A stretch of 11,617 nt of DNA. Source: an uncultured Bacteroidota bacterium. GTDB lineage: Bacteria; Bacteroidota; Bacteroidia; Flavobacteriales; Flavobacteriaceae. The notes under the pieces were generated by a model that was given only the letters and a program-made list of their open reading frames with translations, had not been told where the DNA came from and made no database searches. This document shows positions 1 to 8,509 of this stretch, piece after piece (within the stretch, counting starts at the first letter, position 1; the number at the start of each line of letters is the position of its first letter). Location of the stretch: NCBI GenBank assembly GCA_903819815.1, contig CAIJFC010000331.1, positions 1 through 11,617 of the forward strand, written 5' to 3'. The translations under genes were made by a program, and so were the position numbers.

Positions 1-1437
1 ATTGCTACTTTACCAAAAAACAATATAGCAAAAGATAACTTAATGTCATTTTTAGGTAGAGTCGCTTATGGTTTTAATAATAAATATCTTTTAACCGCAT
101 CCATTAGAGCGGACGGTTCATCAAAATTTGGAAAAGAAAATAAATGGGGATACTTTCCCTCAGTTGCTTTAGGATGGACACTATCGGAAGAGTCATTTAT
201 CAAAAATATGGATATTTTTGATAATTTCAAGTTGAGAGCGTCGTATGGTGTAACTGGTAACAACCAGATACCTGCCTATAGCTCTATCGGTTTATTTGGA
301 GCGGCTAATTATGTATTTAATGATGTATTTTATTCCGGAATAGCTCAGAACAATGTCTCTAATCCTGGATTGAAATGGGAAACTACTGAACAATCCAATT
401 TAGGTGTTGATTTAGGGTTTTTTAAAAATCGTTTAACAATTACTGCTGAAGCTTATTATAAAAAAACAACTGATTTATTGTTAGAAGTACAATTGCCTTT
501 GTCTTCAGGTTTCGAAACTGCATTAAAAAATATTGGTTCTTTTAATAATAAAGGATTGGAATTAACGGTTAATTCAATCAATATTGATAATAGCGATTTT
601 AAATGGAAATCTGATTTTACTTTTTCACTTAATCGAAATAAAGTGCTTGATTTAGGAGATAAGCTTGAATTTTATTTTAATGCCAATATTTTTCCAAGTA
701 AATTCATGAATGAAATATTAATCCGTGTTGGACAGTCAACGGGTATTTATTATGGTTTCATTGAAGATCAAATTATTAACAATCAAACAGAAGCGGCAAA
801 TAGCCCAAGACAAGTTGGTGTTGGAATTCCAGATATAAATAATAATGGCCAAGTCAAAATTTATGATGTCAATGGAGATGGGATTATTAATAGCTATGAC
901 AAAGTGCCAATAGCAAATACAAATCCAGATTTTATTGGAGGTTTGAATAATGAATTCACTTATAAAAATTTTGACTTCAGTTTCTTTTTACGTTTTTCTT
1001 ATGGTAACGACGTAATAAATGGAAATATTGGAAATTTAGATAAAGGAGGTATTAATAATTGGAATACATTAAAATCGATGTCTGATTATTCTTACAACGC
1101 TGCTTATAATCCTAACGGTACCTTTCATGGTGAAAATGGTAATGGAGTTTATTCCTCTTTATTCAGAAGTGCTTATGTGGAAGACGGTTCTTTTTTAAAA
1201 TGTGATTTCGTAACCTTAGGATATGCGATGCCTAAATCAATCGTAGATAATCTAAATCTAAATAAATTTAGACTTTTTGCTAGGATAAATAATCCTTTTA
1301 TGCTTACTAGATATTCTTGGTTTGATCCAGAAGTTAATGCTATAGGAGGAACAGCCGGAAGAGTTGGTGGTGGCGTAGATCTTGGGAGTTATCCACGAAG
1401 TACCTCTATGACATTAGGACTTTCACTTAATTTTTAA
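1..1437 (+). CDS. susC: SusC-family TonB-dependent outer-membrane transporter, C-terminal half (5' end outside window)
   Basis: The frame is open from base 1 to the TAA at 1435-1437, giving about 478 codons. The first ATG at 43 is internal: the 14 codons before it are in frame and read as ordinary coding sequence. SusC proteins usually have about 1000 residues, so the signal peptide, carboxypeptidase-like domain, plug and first barrel strands are missing. What is left is outer-membrane beta-barrel. Family hallmarks include the early stretch with RADGSSKFG, then LRASYGVTGN, KWETTEQSNLGVDLGFF, a DVNGDGIINSYD loop (865-900) that resembles a calcium-binding loop, and NPDFIGGLNNEF. The protein ends in SLNF; a terminal Phe is typical of barrel proteins recognised by BamA. 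The role known for the family is TonB-powered import of oligosaccharides through the outer membrane in complex with SusD, whose gene follows after 11 bp. The symbol denotes the family, not starch specificity. Confidence 0.95.
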   Translation: MATLPKNNIAKDNLMSFLGRVAYGFNNKYLLTASIRADGSSKFGKENKWGYFPSVALGWTLSEESFIKNMDIFDNFKLRASYGVTGNNQIPAYSSIGLFGAANYVFNDVFYSGIAQNNVSNPGLKWETTEQSNLGVDLGFFKNRLTITAEAYYKKTTDLLLEVQLPLSSGFETALKNIGSFNNKGLELTVNSINIDNSDFKWKSDFTFSLNRNKVLDLGDKLEFYFNANIFPSKFMNEILIRVGQSTGIYYGFIEDQIINNQTEAANSPRQVGVGIPDINNNGQVKIYDVNGDGIINSYDKVPIANTNPDFIGGLNNEFTYKNFDFSFFLRFSYGNDVINGNIGNLDKGGINNWNTLKSMSDYSYNAAYNPNGTFHGENGNGVYSSLFRSAYVEDGSFLKCDFVTLGYAMPKSIVDNLNLNKFRLFARINNPFMLTRYSWFDPEVNAIGGTAGRVGGGVDLGSYPRSTSMTLGLSLNF

Positions 1438-1448
1438 TCTAAAAAAAA

Positions 1449-3158
1449 ATGAAAAAAATGAAAAATAAAATCAACTATTTATTTCTTATTGTATTGTTTA
1501 CGAGTTTTCTAGGTTGTAGTGACTTATTAGAAGAAGTTCCTGTTTCCGATCTTTCAGTTGAAAATTCATTTAAAACAGAAGCCGATGCTAAAGCGGCAAT
1601 TATAGGGGTATACAATTCGTTGCAACTAGAAGGTGTATATGGAAAAAGCCAAACTCTTTTTTCTACAGATGAGCATAATGCTGGATCAAAAGTACCACTT
1701 TCAGGATTAAACTTGTACACTTTTACAGCTGACAATGTAGAAGTAATTTTACCGATTTGGAGAGATCATTACGAGGGAATAAATCGAGCAAATCTAGCTA
1801 TATCTAAAATTCCAGGTATTACTATGAATGTTGATGAAAGAAATACTTTAGTGGCAGAAGCAAAATTTATTAAAGCGTTATTGTACTTCAATTTAATACG
1901 ATATTATGGAGATGTACCTTATAAAGAAGCAGAAACCACTTCATTGAATGATCTAAATATTCCTAGAACACCTGTTGCTACAATTTATGAAAATATGATT
2001 CGAGATCTTGAATATGGTGTGATCAATTTAAAAGTAAAAGCTGCCGGTTTAGCAGGACATGCCACGCAAGATGCAGCTAAAACTTTATTAGCTAGTATAT
2101 ACCTAACAAGAGGTAGTATGGCTAGAAGGGATAATACCGGTAATGGTATTGCCGATTTTACTTTAGCGGCTAGATATTCTAAAGAAGTAATGGATTCAAA
2201 TCGATACAGGTTGTGTCCTTATTTTCCAGATGCGTTTATAGTACAAAATAAAAATAATGATGAAATTGTTTTTGATGTACAATTTAAATCACCAGGATTA
2301 GGGGTTGGTAATACGATCGGTCTGAATATGGGGATTCCTTCAACTGCTTCTGGGGTTGATAATTTATCTGCTGGCGGATCACAAGGTGCTATTAGAGCTA
2401 ATGTTTACCATCAATTCTACTATGAAGCAGCTGATAGCATTCGAATGAAATGGACTAATGCAAGAATTCTAATAAATGCTGCTACTGGTGGGTATTCTGT
2501 AGTAAGTGCTGTAAGTACTAATCCACCGGTATCGGCAGCTAAATTTAGGAGATATCCAGTTAGAAGTCCTGGTTTCGTGCTTCAAACAAATGATTATGAT
2601 GTCAATTGGCCAATATTTAGATATTCAGAAGTAGCATTAATTTATGCTGAAGCATCAAACGAAATAAATGGTCCAAATCAACTAGCAATCAATGCATTAA
2701 ATTTACTTCGAAGTAGAGCTAGAAATACAAATGTAGGTGGGATTCATAGAGATATATTACCCCGTTCTTTGACGCTACAAAGATCTATTGGTTTAGTCGA
2801 TTTAACTCTTACTAATTCATTGGTTTCAACTCAAGCTGCTTTTAGAAATTATATTATCTTAGAGCGAAGTAGAGAATTAAGTCAAGAAGGCAAAAGATGG
2901 TTTGATTTAGTTCGATGGGGAATTCTAAAGAGTACCTTGCGTGGACTAAATGCTAAATGTATTGCTAAAATTTCAGAAACTCCTCCAGTTGAAGTTCCTG
3001 TAATAACCAATACTAAATGGACTAATTATTGGAATGGAAGAGTTGACGAATGGAATTTAATAACTGGTTCAATTCAAGATTTTCATATGTTACTTCCAAT
3101 ACCTACTAATGAGAGAATGGCAAATCCATCCATAGGACCTAATAATCCTGGATATTAA
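1449..3158 (+). CDS. susD: SusD/RagB-family surface glycan-binding lipoprotein
   Basis: This 569-residue protein has the usual length of SusD proteins, which cap the SusC barrel and bind glycan at the cell surface. A lipoprotein signal peptide (residues 1-22) ends in FLG before Cys23, and SDLLEE follows; acidic residues just after the Cys fit surface export in Flavobacteriia. Family motifs in order are WRDHYEGINRANLAISKI (104-121), EAKFIKALLYFNLIRYYGDVP (from 137), the TPR-like helix DAAKTLLASIYLTRG (208-222), FRYSEVALIYAEASNE (390-405), ERSRELSQEGKRWFDLVRWG (472-491) and a C-terminal LLPIPTNE...NPGY block (548-569). The start at 1449 sits after nine A residues, with no Shine-Dalgarno sequence, as is common in this phylum. 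A second in-frame ATG at 1458 would leave a shorter but still workable signal peptide. It is co-transcribed with the preceding susC and probably the lipoprotein gene 17 bp downstream. Confidence 0.95.
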   Translation: MKKMKNKINYLFLIVLFTSFLGCSDLLEEVPVSDLSVENSFKTEADAKAAIIGVYNSLQLEGVYGKSQTLFSTDEHNAGSKVPLSGLNLYTFTADNVEVILPIWRDHYEGINRANLAISKIPGITMNVDERNTLVAEAKFIKALLYFNLIRYYGDVPYKEAETTSLNDLNIPRTPVATIYENMIRDLEYGVINLKVKAAGLAGHATQDAAKTLLASIYLTRGSMARRDNTGNGIADFTLAARYSKEVMDSNRYRLCPYFPDAFIVQNKNNDEIVFDVQFKSPGLGVGNTIGLNMGIPSTASGVDNLSAGGSQGAIRANVYHQFYYEAADSIRMKWTNARILINAATGGYSVVSAVSTNPPVSAAKFRRYPVRSPGFVLQTNDYDVNWPIFRYSEVALIYAEASNEINGPNQLAINALNLLRSRARNTNVGGIHRDILPRSLTLQRSIGLVDLTLTNSLVSTQAAFRNYIILERSRELSQEGKRWFDLVRWGILKSTLRGLNAKCIAKISETPPVEVPVITNTKWTNYWNGRVDEWNLITGSIQDFHMLLPIPTNERMANPSIGPNNPGY

Positions 3159-3175
3159 TTAATTAAATAAATAGT

Positions 3176-3907
3176 ATGAAAACCAAATATTCTATTCGAA
3201 TTTTAAATCTTTTATCGATTGTGTTTTTATTCGCCTCATGTGAAAAGGACGATTTAGACACCTGGGTGAGTATAGAAGCTAATAAAACAACAGTAGCCGT
3301 TAATGAAACGGTTACATTTAATATGTCTGGTAATGCCGAAACCTATGTTGTTTATTCAGGAGATGCAGGGCACGATTTTACTAAAAGTTATTTAGTAATT
3401 ACAGGAGGTAGAACAATTGATCAAGAGGATTATGTGTTAAAACAATCCGGTTTAGACACTTGGACTCCTATTTTGACTGCTGAAATTGCAGCATATAATA
3501 TTTTAAATCCCACTTCACCCCTTGATGTCAATACTGTAATTGCTGGCTTAAGAAGGTTGTTAGATCAATCGTATTATAAAGATACTGCAGCAAATCGCAT
3601 TAGAGAATTAATGCCAAGACTAAAAACTTTTACTGATTGTCAAAACCTTGTAGGTACTTATTTCACTAATTTAAGTGTATTATTAACTCCTGTAGGAGGA
3701 TTTTCTACTGGTGTAGCTATCAATAGATACAATTTAACTTATTCCTATAAATTTACTACCCCTGGAACCTATGTAGTAACTTTATTAGGCACCAGAGTAG
3801 GTGATAAAATTTATTCAGGTTCTGGTTATATTTATAATAGCACTGCATCTGCAAGTGAATATAATTTTGGAAGAAACACAGCAAGTGTAACTATTGTAGT
3901 TCAATAA
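3176..3907 (+). CDS. Small PUL surface lipoprotein with a PKD-like (DUF5017-type) domain, in the SusE position
   Basis: This 243-residue lipoprotein has a signal peptide ending FAS before Cys22. EKDD follows, close to the K-(D/E)-(D/E) surface export signal described in Capnocytophaga. Residues 31-68 form the start of an Ig/PKD-like beta-sandwich (VSIEANKTTVAVNETVTFNM, then YVVYSGDAGHDF at 57-68, a motif I associate with DUF5017-like PUL lipoproteins). Residues 188-206 (TYSYKFTTPGTYVVTLLGT) look like the closing PKD strands. Between them lie about 115 residues that look partly helical and match nothing I recognise. The position directly after susD is where PULs encode SusE-type or other surface glycan-binding proteins, so the inferred role is extra glycan capture or retention at the cell surface. 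No catalytic motif is visible. The family assignment is from memory of motifs; the lipoprotein call is firm. Confidence 0.75.
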   Translation: MKTKYSIRILNLLSIVFLFASCEKDDLDTWVSIEANKTTVAVNETVTFNMSGNAETYVVYSGDAGHDFTKSYLVITGGRTIDQEDYVLKQSGLDTWTPILTAEIAAYNILNPTSPLDVNTVIAGLRRLLDQSYYKDTAANRIRELMPRLKTFTDCQNLVGTYFTNLSVLLTPVGGFSTGVAINRYNLTYSYKFTTPGTYVVTLLGTRVGDKIYSGSGYIYNSTASASEYNFGRNTASVTIVVQ

Positions 3908-3931
3908 AAAATTTATCCTTAGATGATTTTA

Positions 3932-3962
3932 AAAAAAACCTGTCAATTGACAGGTTTTTTTT
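3932..3962. terminator. Bidirectional intrinsic terminator between convergent operons
   Basis: A perfect 16-bp palindrome (3940-3955) forms a CCTGTC/GACAGG stem around an AATT loop. It is flanked by eight A on the left (3932-3939) and seven T on the right (3956-3962), so an RNA from either strand has a hairpin followed by a U run. It begins 24 bp after the stop of the plus-strand lipoprotein gene. Read from the other strand it lies about 155 bp beyond the stop of the HTCS gene, so it can end both transcripts. Confidence 0.88.
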
Positions 3963-4041
3963 ATATGTATTAATATATAATTTAATAGACCTTAAAATAA
4001 TTAGACAAGATCTCAAACAAACAAAAAAGGAAGTCAGAATA

Positions 4042-4062
4042 ATATTGGTTTTAAACCAATAT
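4042..4062. repeat. Perfect AT-rich inverted repeat in the convergent intergenic region
   Basis: Two 10-bp arms, ATATTGGTTT and AAACCAATAT, flank a single T. As RNA this would form about 7 bp of stem with a 7-base loop. It lies 55 bp beyond the HTCS stop on the minus strand. It may be an auxiliary terminator for that gene, but neither side carries a good U run. A protein-binding palindrome is an alternative. Apart from this and the terminator, I see nothing in 3908-4117. Confidence 0.5.
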
Positions 4063-4117
4063 CAAAATCATAGTAAAAGCAACATTATTTTTTCTATTCC
4101 TTTATCCCCCGAAAATA

Positions 4118-7100
4118 CTAACTATTTATATCCTTTATTTTATTTTTTAAAATATATTCTGAAGGCGACATTTTGTAATGGGATTTGAACCACTTAGAAA
4201 AATACTGAGGATTAGAATGACCAATGGCATAAGCAATCTCAGATATATTTAAATCCGATTCTAGTAAAAGTTTGGAGGCACGCTTCAATCGCACCGAATC
4301 AATAAACTCTTTCCCAGTAGTTCCAGTTATCATCTTAACTTTTCTAAAAAAGGTGGAACGACTCATTGAAAATTTATCTGCTATATTAATAATATTCAAA
4401 TTATCCTCTTCTATATTATCGTTAACATATTTGAGGAGTTTTTCAATAAATTCTTTGTCTTTAGTGTTTGTGGTTAAGTCACTTGCATCTTCATATTTAT
4501 TAGTCAAAAATAGATTTTTAATTTTTTTTCTTGAATCTATGATATTTTTAATGGTTAGATTTAAAATTTTAATATTAAAGGGTTTAGGAACAAAATAGTC
4601 AGCACCAGATTTTACCCCTTCAAATTGAGTGTTCATATCGCCCTGAGCCGTTAATAGAATTATCGGGATATGCGAAGTTTTAATATCATTCTTAAGCGTC
4701 TCACATAGTTCAATACCATTCATTATAGGCATTACCAAGTCACTAATAATAATATCAGGTTGTAATTTATTTGCAATTTCAACACCTATTTGCCCATTAT
4801 CTGCTGTATATATGTTGTAATTGTCCATAAAGTAATCGGCCATATTTTCAATTAAATCTTTATTATCATCTACAAATAAAATAGTAGGTTTTTCATCATT
4901 GAAATGGGCATTTATATCAACTAATTTAGTACTATCTATTTCATTGCCTTGATCGTAATCAGCAATACTAAGAGCTCTAGGTAAATCATTATCCCAAAGG
5001 AATTTATCTGATTTTTCTTCATCAGAGTACGCCTTTTCAACCAAAGGCAAATTCAATGTAAAAGTAGTTCCAATATTCAATTCACTACTGACTGAAATTG
5101 TTCCTTTATGAAGTTCAATCATTGATTTAGTCAAAGACAAACCTATTCCAAATCCATTAACATAGCGGTCCATATTACCACCGTGATGGTAAAATCTATT
5201 GAATATTTTAGAAATATAATTGGGGTCAATTCCTGAGCCATTATCGATGACATCAATTGTTAAAAACCCTTCCTCCGAAGAAGGTAATATTCTAATTGTA
5301 ATTCTACCCCCGTTATTGGTGTGTTTAATAGCATTGGAAACTAAATTATACATTATTTTTCCAAGAGCATTTTTATCAAACCAAATAAATAATTCAGGTT
5401 CAAAGGATTCAATTGAGATTTTAATTTCTTTAGATTTAGCCAAAGACTTGAAAATAACTTTGATATTTTTTAAAAATGAAATAATATCATTTTTCTGAAC
5501 TTTTAGTTGGTAATTACCCGTTTCCATTTTGTGAATCGCCAATAATTCATTAGTCAATTCCAAAAGATTATTTACATTTTTATCAATAGTTAATGCTTCT
5601 TTTTCTTGTTTTGGATTCAGCTTAAAATTAGAAATCAGTTTTTCTATTGAACATAAAATTAGGGTTAGTGGCGTTCTAATTTCATGAGAAATGTTAATAA
5701 AGAATTCCAATTTCGATTTATTGATTCTCTCCATCTGCTCCTGATATTGTTTTTCTAATTGCTCTTTATTTTTTTTCTCAAGTCGTTTTTTTGTAATTGA
5801 TGAGATTAATTTAATTAGAAAATAAAGTACAATTAAATAGAGACAAAATGCTGGAAAAGTCAACCAAAATAAAGGTTTAATTTCTATTGATAATGAGGTG
5901 TATTTTGCTTCCCAATTTCCATCTTCGTTTGATACTTTTATTTTAAATGTATAATTACCTGGTGGTAAATTCTTATAATTCACCTCATAAACAGTTGCTG
6001 ATGCTATTAACCAATTTTCATCAAATCCCTCCAAAATATAAGCGTATTTACAATTTTTTTGATTGTAGTAATTTGGTGAAAGAAAGTTGATTTTTATATT
6101 ATTTTCGAAATGATTAAGTGTAAGGTTATTTGAATCATTTTTAAGTATTCTATCATTTACATTTATACCATTAATGATTAACTCACTAATATTTACAGGT
6201 TCGTTGTAATTGACTTTATTGGAATTATTGGGGAAAAAAGTTGAAATACCATCAATACCCCCAAAATATAATAATCCATTGGAATCGGAATAAGAGGCGT
6301 GTTCTGTAAATTCATAGTTTTGAATTCCGTCATTTACATCATAAATTGTTGTTTTATATGCTTGATTTAATTTGACTAATCCCCTATTTGTCCCAACCCA
6401 TATATTTCCTTGCTTGTCGGTTTCGATAGATTGAATTAAATTACTAGGAAGTCCTTCTCGAATAGTAATTTTTTTAATTTTTGAAGCAGCTCCCTCTTTA
6501 TTTAATTTAATTTGAAACAACCCATTTTTTGTACCTACCCAGCAATTGTTTTTGTTATCCAAAAGTAGGTCACATATGTAGTCATTATTATCCAGACTAT
6601 TGGGGTTTTGATTGTAATGGGAAAAGTTCTTTATAGTAAAATCATTATTTAATTTGGCTACAACCAGTCCTTTAGTTTGAGTTCCAATCCATAATAATTT
6701 GTGAATGGGATCATATTTAACAATTCGAACGAAATTTATAGAATTTAGTGAGGAAGGAATGAAATTTTTATAGTTGACTACGTTCACTATATTAAAATCA
6801 TTTGTTAGTGAAAAACTAATTAGATTACTGTCAGTTCCTAGCCAATAATGATTTTCTACATGCGCAATTGAAAAAACAATTGGATTAATCTTATTATTTG
6901 TATTAAGCTTTTTAGTACTATAATTATTTTTAGTATAGGTGACTAGATATAAACCGTCTGAGGTACCTACTAGAATGTGTTGGTTGTCGATTTTGGAAAA
7001 AGCAAATATCGATTTTCCATTCAGTATTGATTTCACAATCATTTTATTGGTCGTGTCATAAATAAAAAGTCCTTCAAATAGAGTTCCTATCCACAAATTA

Positions 7101-8245
7101 TTATAATCATCTTTAATAATTGATCTTGTATTACTGATGATTGAGTTGTTTTTTCTATCTTTAATATGATAGTTTTTAAATTTTAGACCCGAATTATTTT
7201 GAAAAAATACACCGTTACCTAATGATCCAATCCAAAGGGTTTTGTCTCTTGAGATGTAAATACTTTTTATTTTTCTAGTAGGTAAATCGAATGCGGTAAT
7301 AGTTGAAGAGTTAAAATCATTTTTTCTAAGGGCTTCTTTATTTATTAGAATTGCCCCGTCGGCTCGCGAAGTAACAATTAAGTTGTTTTGATGATCTTGA
7401 ATGATGTTTGCTATTCTTGAAAAATTGATGTTAGAATCTTTTTTTGGATAAATTTTAGAGGCAAAATAGTTTCCTTTATCTTCTTTTAAATGAAATAAAC
7501 CATTGTTTTGAGTACCTATCCAGATATTTGAAAAGTTATCTTGAAAAAAAGCAGATATGGTAACATCCGCAGCCGGTTCTATAGGAATTTTAGCAAAAAT
7601 AATTAATTTATTACTATTGATTTTAGTTAGAATAACTTGGTTTTTATTAGTGAACCAATAATTTCCATTTTTATCTTTTTCATGAATTTTCAAAGATTCA
7701 AGATCTAAATTAGCATCGATTTTATATCGAATATTCTCTTCGCAAATTGATTTTGTGTTTTCCTCCGTAAAGAGTTCTTTTCCTGAATTGATACTCCAAA
7801 GTCCATTTTGACTAGTGAACATTATTTTGCCATCAATCAATTTAATGGATTGTATATTTTGACCAAAAAGACTGTTTTTTGGATTGTATTTTTTTAAATT
7901 ATATAATTTATGTGTAATGGGGTTATAAACTGTAAGGCCTTGTTCTGTGGCAATCCAAATATTACCGGCAAGATCCTGTGTAATTGAATTTATAGTATTG
8001 TCTGAAAGATCGTTGAAAGAATTTGACGCATAAAACGTTTTAATATTCATGCCATCATAGCGGTTTAATCCATAGTGAGTGCCAAACCACATATATCCAT
8101 CTCTATCTTGAAATATTGTTGTTATGCCATTTTGAGACAAACCTTGTTTGTTATCTATGTTTTTAAAATAAATAGTGTCTCTCTGAATGCCATAGGAACA
8201 TACATAAAAAAATAATGTAATTAGTAATGTTAGAATTCTTTGCAT
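4118..8245 (-). CDS. Hybrid two-component system (HTCS) regulator: periplasmic sensor, histidine kinase, receiver and AraC-type DNA-binding domain in one protein
   Basis: This 1375-residue protein has the full HTCS layout. Residues 1-20 are a signal peptide. Residues 29-680 hold 14 reg_prop-type blades (W-[IVFL]-G-T-x-x-G-L, e.g. W53, W97, W242, W338, W385, W519, W569, W616), matching two seven-bladed propellers. A Y_Y_Y domain (about 720-790, with NLPPGNYTFKIKVSNEDGNW) leads to a membrane helix (about 792-816) and a charged linker helix. The kinase has the H-box NISHEIRTP with phospho-acceptor His854, N-box NLVSNAIKHT (967-976), DNGSGI (1001-1006) and GFGIGL (1031-1036). The receiver has acidic D1126/D1127, phospho-acceptor D1169, T1199 and K1221. 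An AraC helix-turn-helix pair fills about 1270-1365. All catalytic residues are present. Known HTCSs bind an oligosaccharide in the periplasm and activate their PUL; the convergent placement beside susCD and sulfatase genes suggests it controls both. Confidence 0.96.
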   Translation of the reverse strand: MQRILTLLITLFFYVCSYGIQRDTIYFKNIDNKQGLSQNGITTIFQDRDGYMWFGTHYGLNRYDGMNIKTFYASNSFNDLSDNTINSITQDLAGNIWIATEQGLTVYNPITHKLYNLKKYNPKNSLFGQNIQSIKLIDGKIMFTSQNGLWSINSGKELFTEENTKSICEENIRYKIDANLDLESLKIHEKDKNGNYWFTNKNQVILTKINSNKLIIFAKIPIEPAADVTISAFFQDNFSNIWIGTQNNGLFHLKEDKGNYFASKIYPKKDSNINFSRIANIIQDHQNNLIVTSRADGAILINKEALRKNDFNSSTITAFDLPTRKIKSIYISRDKTLWIGSLGNGVFFQNNSGLKFKNYHIKDRKNNSIISNTRSIIKDDYNNLWIGTLFEGLFIYDTTNKMIVKSILNGKSIFAFSKIDNQHILVGTSDGLYLVTYTKNNYSTKKLNTNNKINPIVFSIAHVENHYWLGTDSNLISFSLTNDFNIVNVVNYKNFIPSSLNSINFVRIVKYDPIHKLLWIGTQTKGLVVAKLNNDFTIKNFSHYNQNPNSLDNNDYICDLLLDNKNNCWVGTKNGLFQIKLNKEGAASKIKKITIREGLPSNLIQSIETDKQGNIWVGTNRGLVKLNQAYKTTIYDVNDGIQNYEFTEHASYSDSNGLLYFGGIDGISTFFPNNSNKVNYNEPVNISELIINGINVNDRILKNDSNNLTLNHFENNIKINFLSPNYYNQKNCKYAYILEGFDENWLIASATVYEVNYKNLPPGNYTFKIKVSNEDGNWEAKYTSLSIEIKPLFWLTFPAFCLYLIVLYFLIKLISSITKKRLEKKNKEQLEKQYQEQMERINKSKLEFFINISHEIRTPLTLILCSIEKLISNFKLNPKQEKEALTIDKNVNNLLELTNELLAIHKMETGNYQLKVQKNDIISFLKNIKVIFKSLAKSKEIKISIESFEPELFIWFDKNALGKIMYNLVSNAIKHTNNGGRITIRILPSSEEGFLTIDVIDNGSGIDPNYISKIFNRFYHHGGNMDRYVNGFGIGLSLTKSMIELHKGTISVSSELNIGTTFTLNLPLVEKAYSDEEKSDKFLWDNDLPRALSIADYDQGNEIDSTKLVDINAHFNDEKPTILFVDDNKDLIENMADYFMDNYNIYTADNGQIGVEIANKLQPDIIISDLVMPIMNGIELCETLKNDIKTSHIPIILLTAQGDMNTQFEGVKSGADYFVPKPFNIKILNLTIKNIIDSRKKIKNLFLTNKYEDASDLTTNTKDKEFIEKLLKYVNDNIEEDNLNIINIADKFSMSRSTFFRKVKMITGTTGKEFIDSVRLKRASKLLLESDLNISEIAYAIGHSNPQYFSKWFKSHYKMSPSEYILKNKIKDINS

Positions 8246-8321
8246 TTATTGTTTCTATTGGTAATGTTGTATGTCTTCAAACTAAAGTTGACTTTTTATA
8301 TGAGGGATCAAGTTAATAATT

Positions 8322-8329
8322 CAAAGATA
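8322..8329 (-). promoter_or_regulatory. Candidate -7 box of the HTCS promoter (TATCTTTG)
   Basis: On the minus strand TATCTTTG matches the Bacteroidota -7 consensus TAnnTTTG exactly. It lies about 77 bp upstream of the HTCS ATG, which would give a leader of roughly 70 bases. No TTTG -33 box is visible at the usual distance; that stretch is instead A-rich, with ten A directly upstream on the minus strand (8331-8340). Confidence 0.4.
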
Positions 8330-8382
8330 ATTTTTTTTTTGATTTGTTGTTGATTTTCTTTTTTTGGTAACCCTTATGGCAT

Positions 8383-8390
8383 CAAATTTA
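8383..8390 (-). promoter_or_regulatory. Second TAnnTTTG match upstream of the HTCS gene
   Basis: TAAATTTG on the minus strand also matches the -7 consensus, 138 bp upstream of the HTCS start. No -33 box is placed correctly, and such matches are easy to find in AT-rich DNA. It is kept as an alternative to the nearer box. The rest of 8246-8509 shows no GC-containing terminator for the epimerase gene; only a weak A/T stem (8421-8437) is seen, so read-through into the HTCS gene remains possible. Confidence 0.2.
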
Positions 8391-8509
8391 TGGACTTTAA
8401 AAGTTGAAATGAAAAGCATCACAAAAAAAATTTTTGTAAGATAATAACGGAAGGAAGATTTATTAATTTATAGATTGAAGCCAAGAAAAATAATATTAGC
8501 CTTATTTTA

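Noticed and set aside
43..1437. ATG at 43 as the true start of the SusC-like gene
   Set aside because: The frame is open upstream to base 1 with sensible coding sequence, and the product would lack the signal peptide and plug that SusC proteins need; it is an internal Met.
66..1735. Minus-strand open frames 66-263 and 1475-1735
   Set aside because: They are shadows of the SusC and SusD coding sequences on the opposite strand.
4272..5498. Plus-strand open frames (4272-4598 and 5220-5498) opposite the HTCS gene
   Set aside because: Both lie antisense to the receiver/AraC and kinase domains, which are fully conserved on the minus strand; no independent start signal or family is seen.
8421..8437. 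Terminator for the epimerase operon
   Set aside because: The stem ACAAAAA/TTTTTGT is purely A/T apart from one pair, with a three-base loop; too weak to call.
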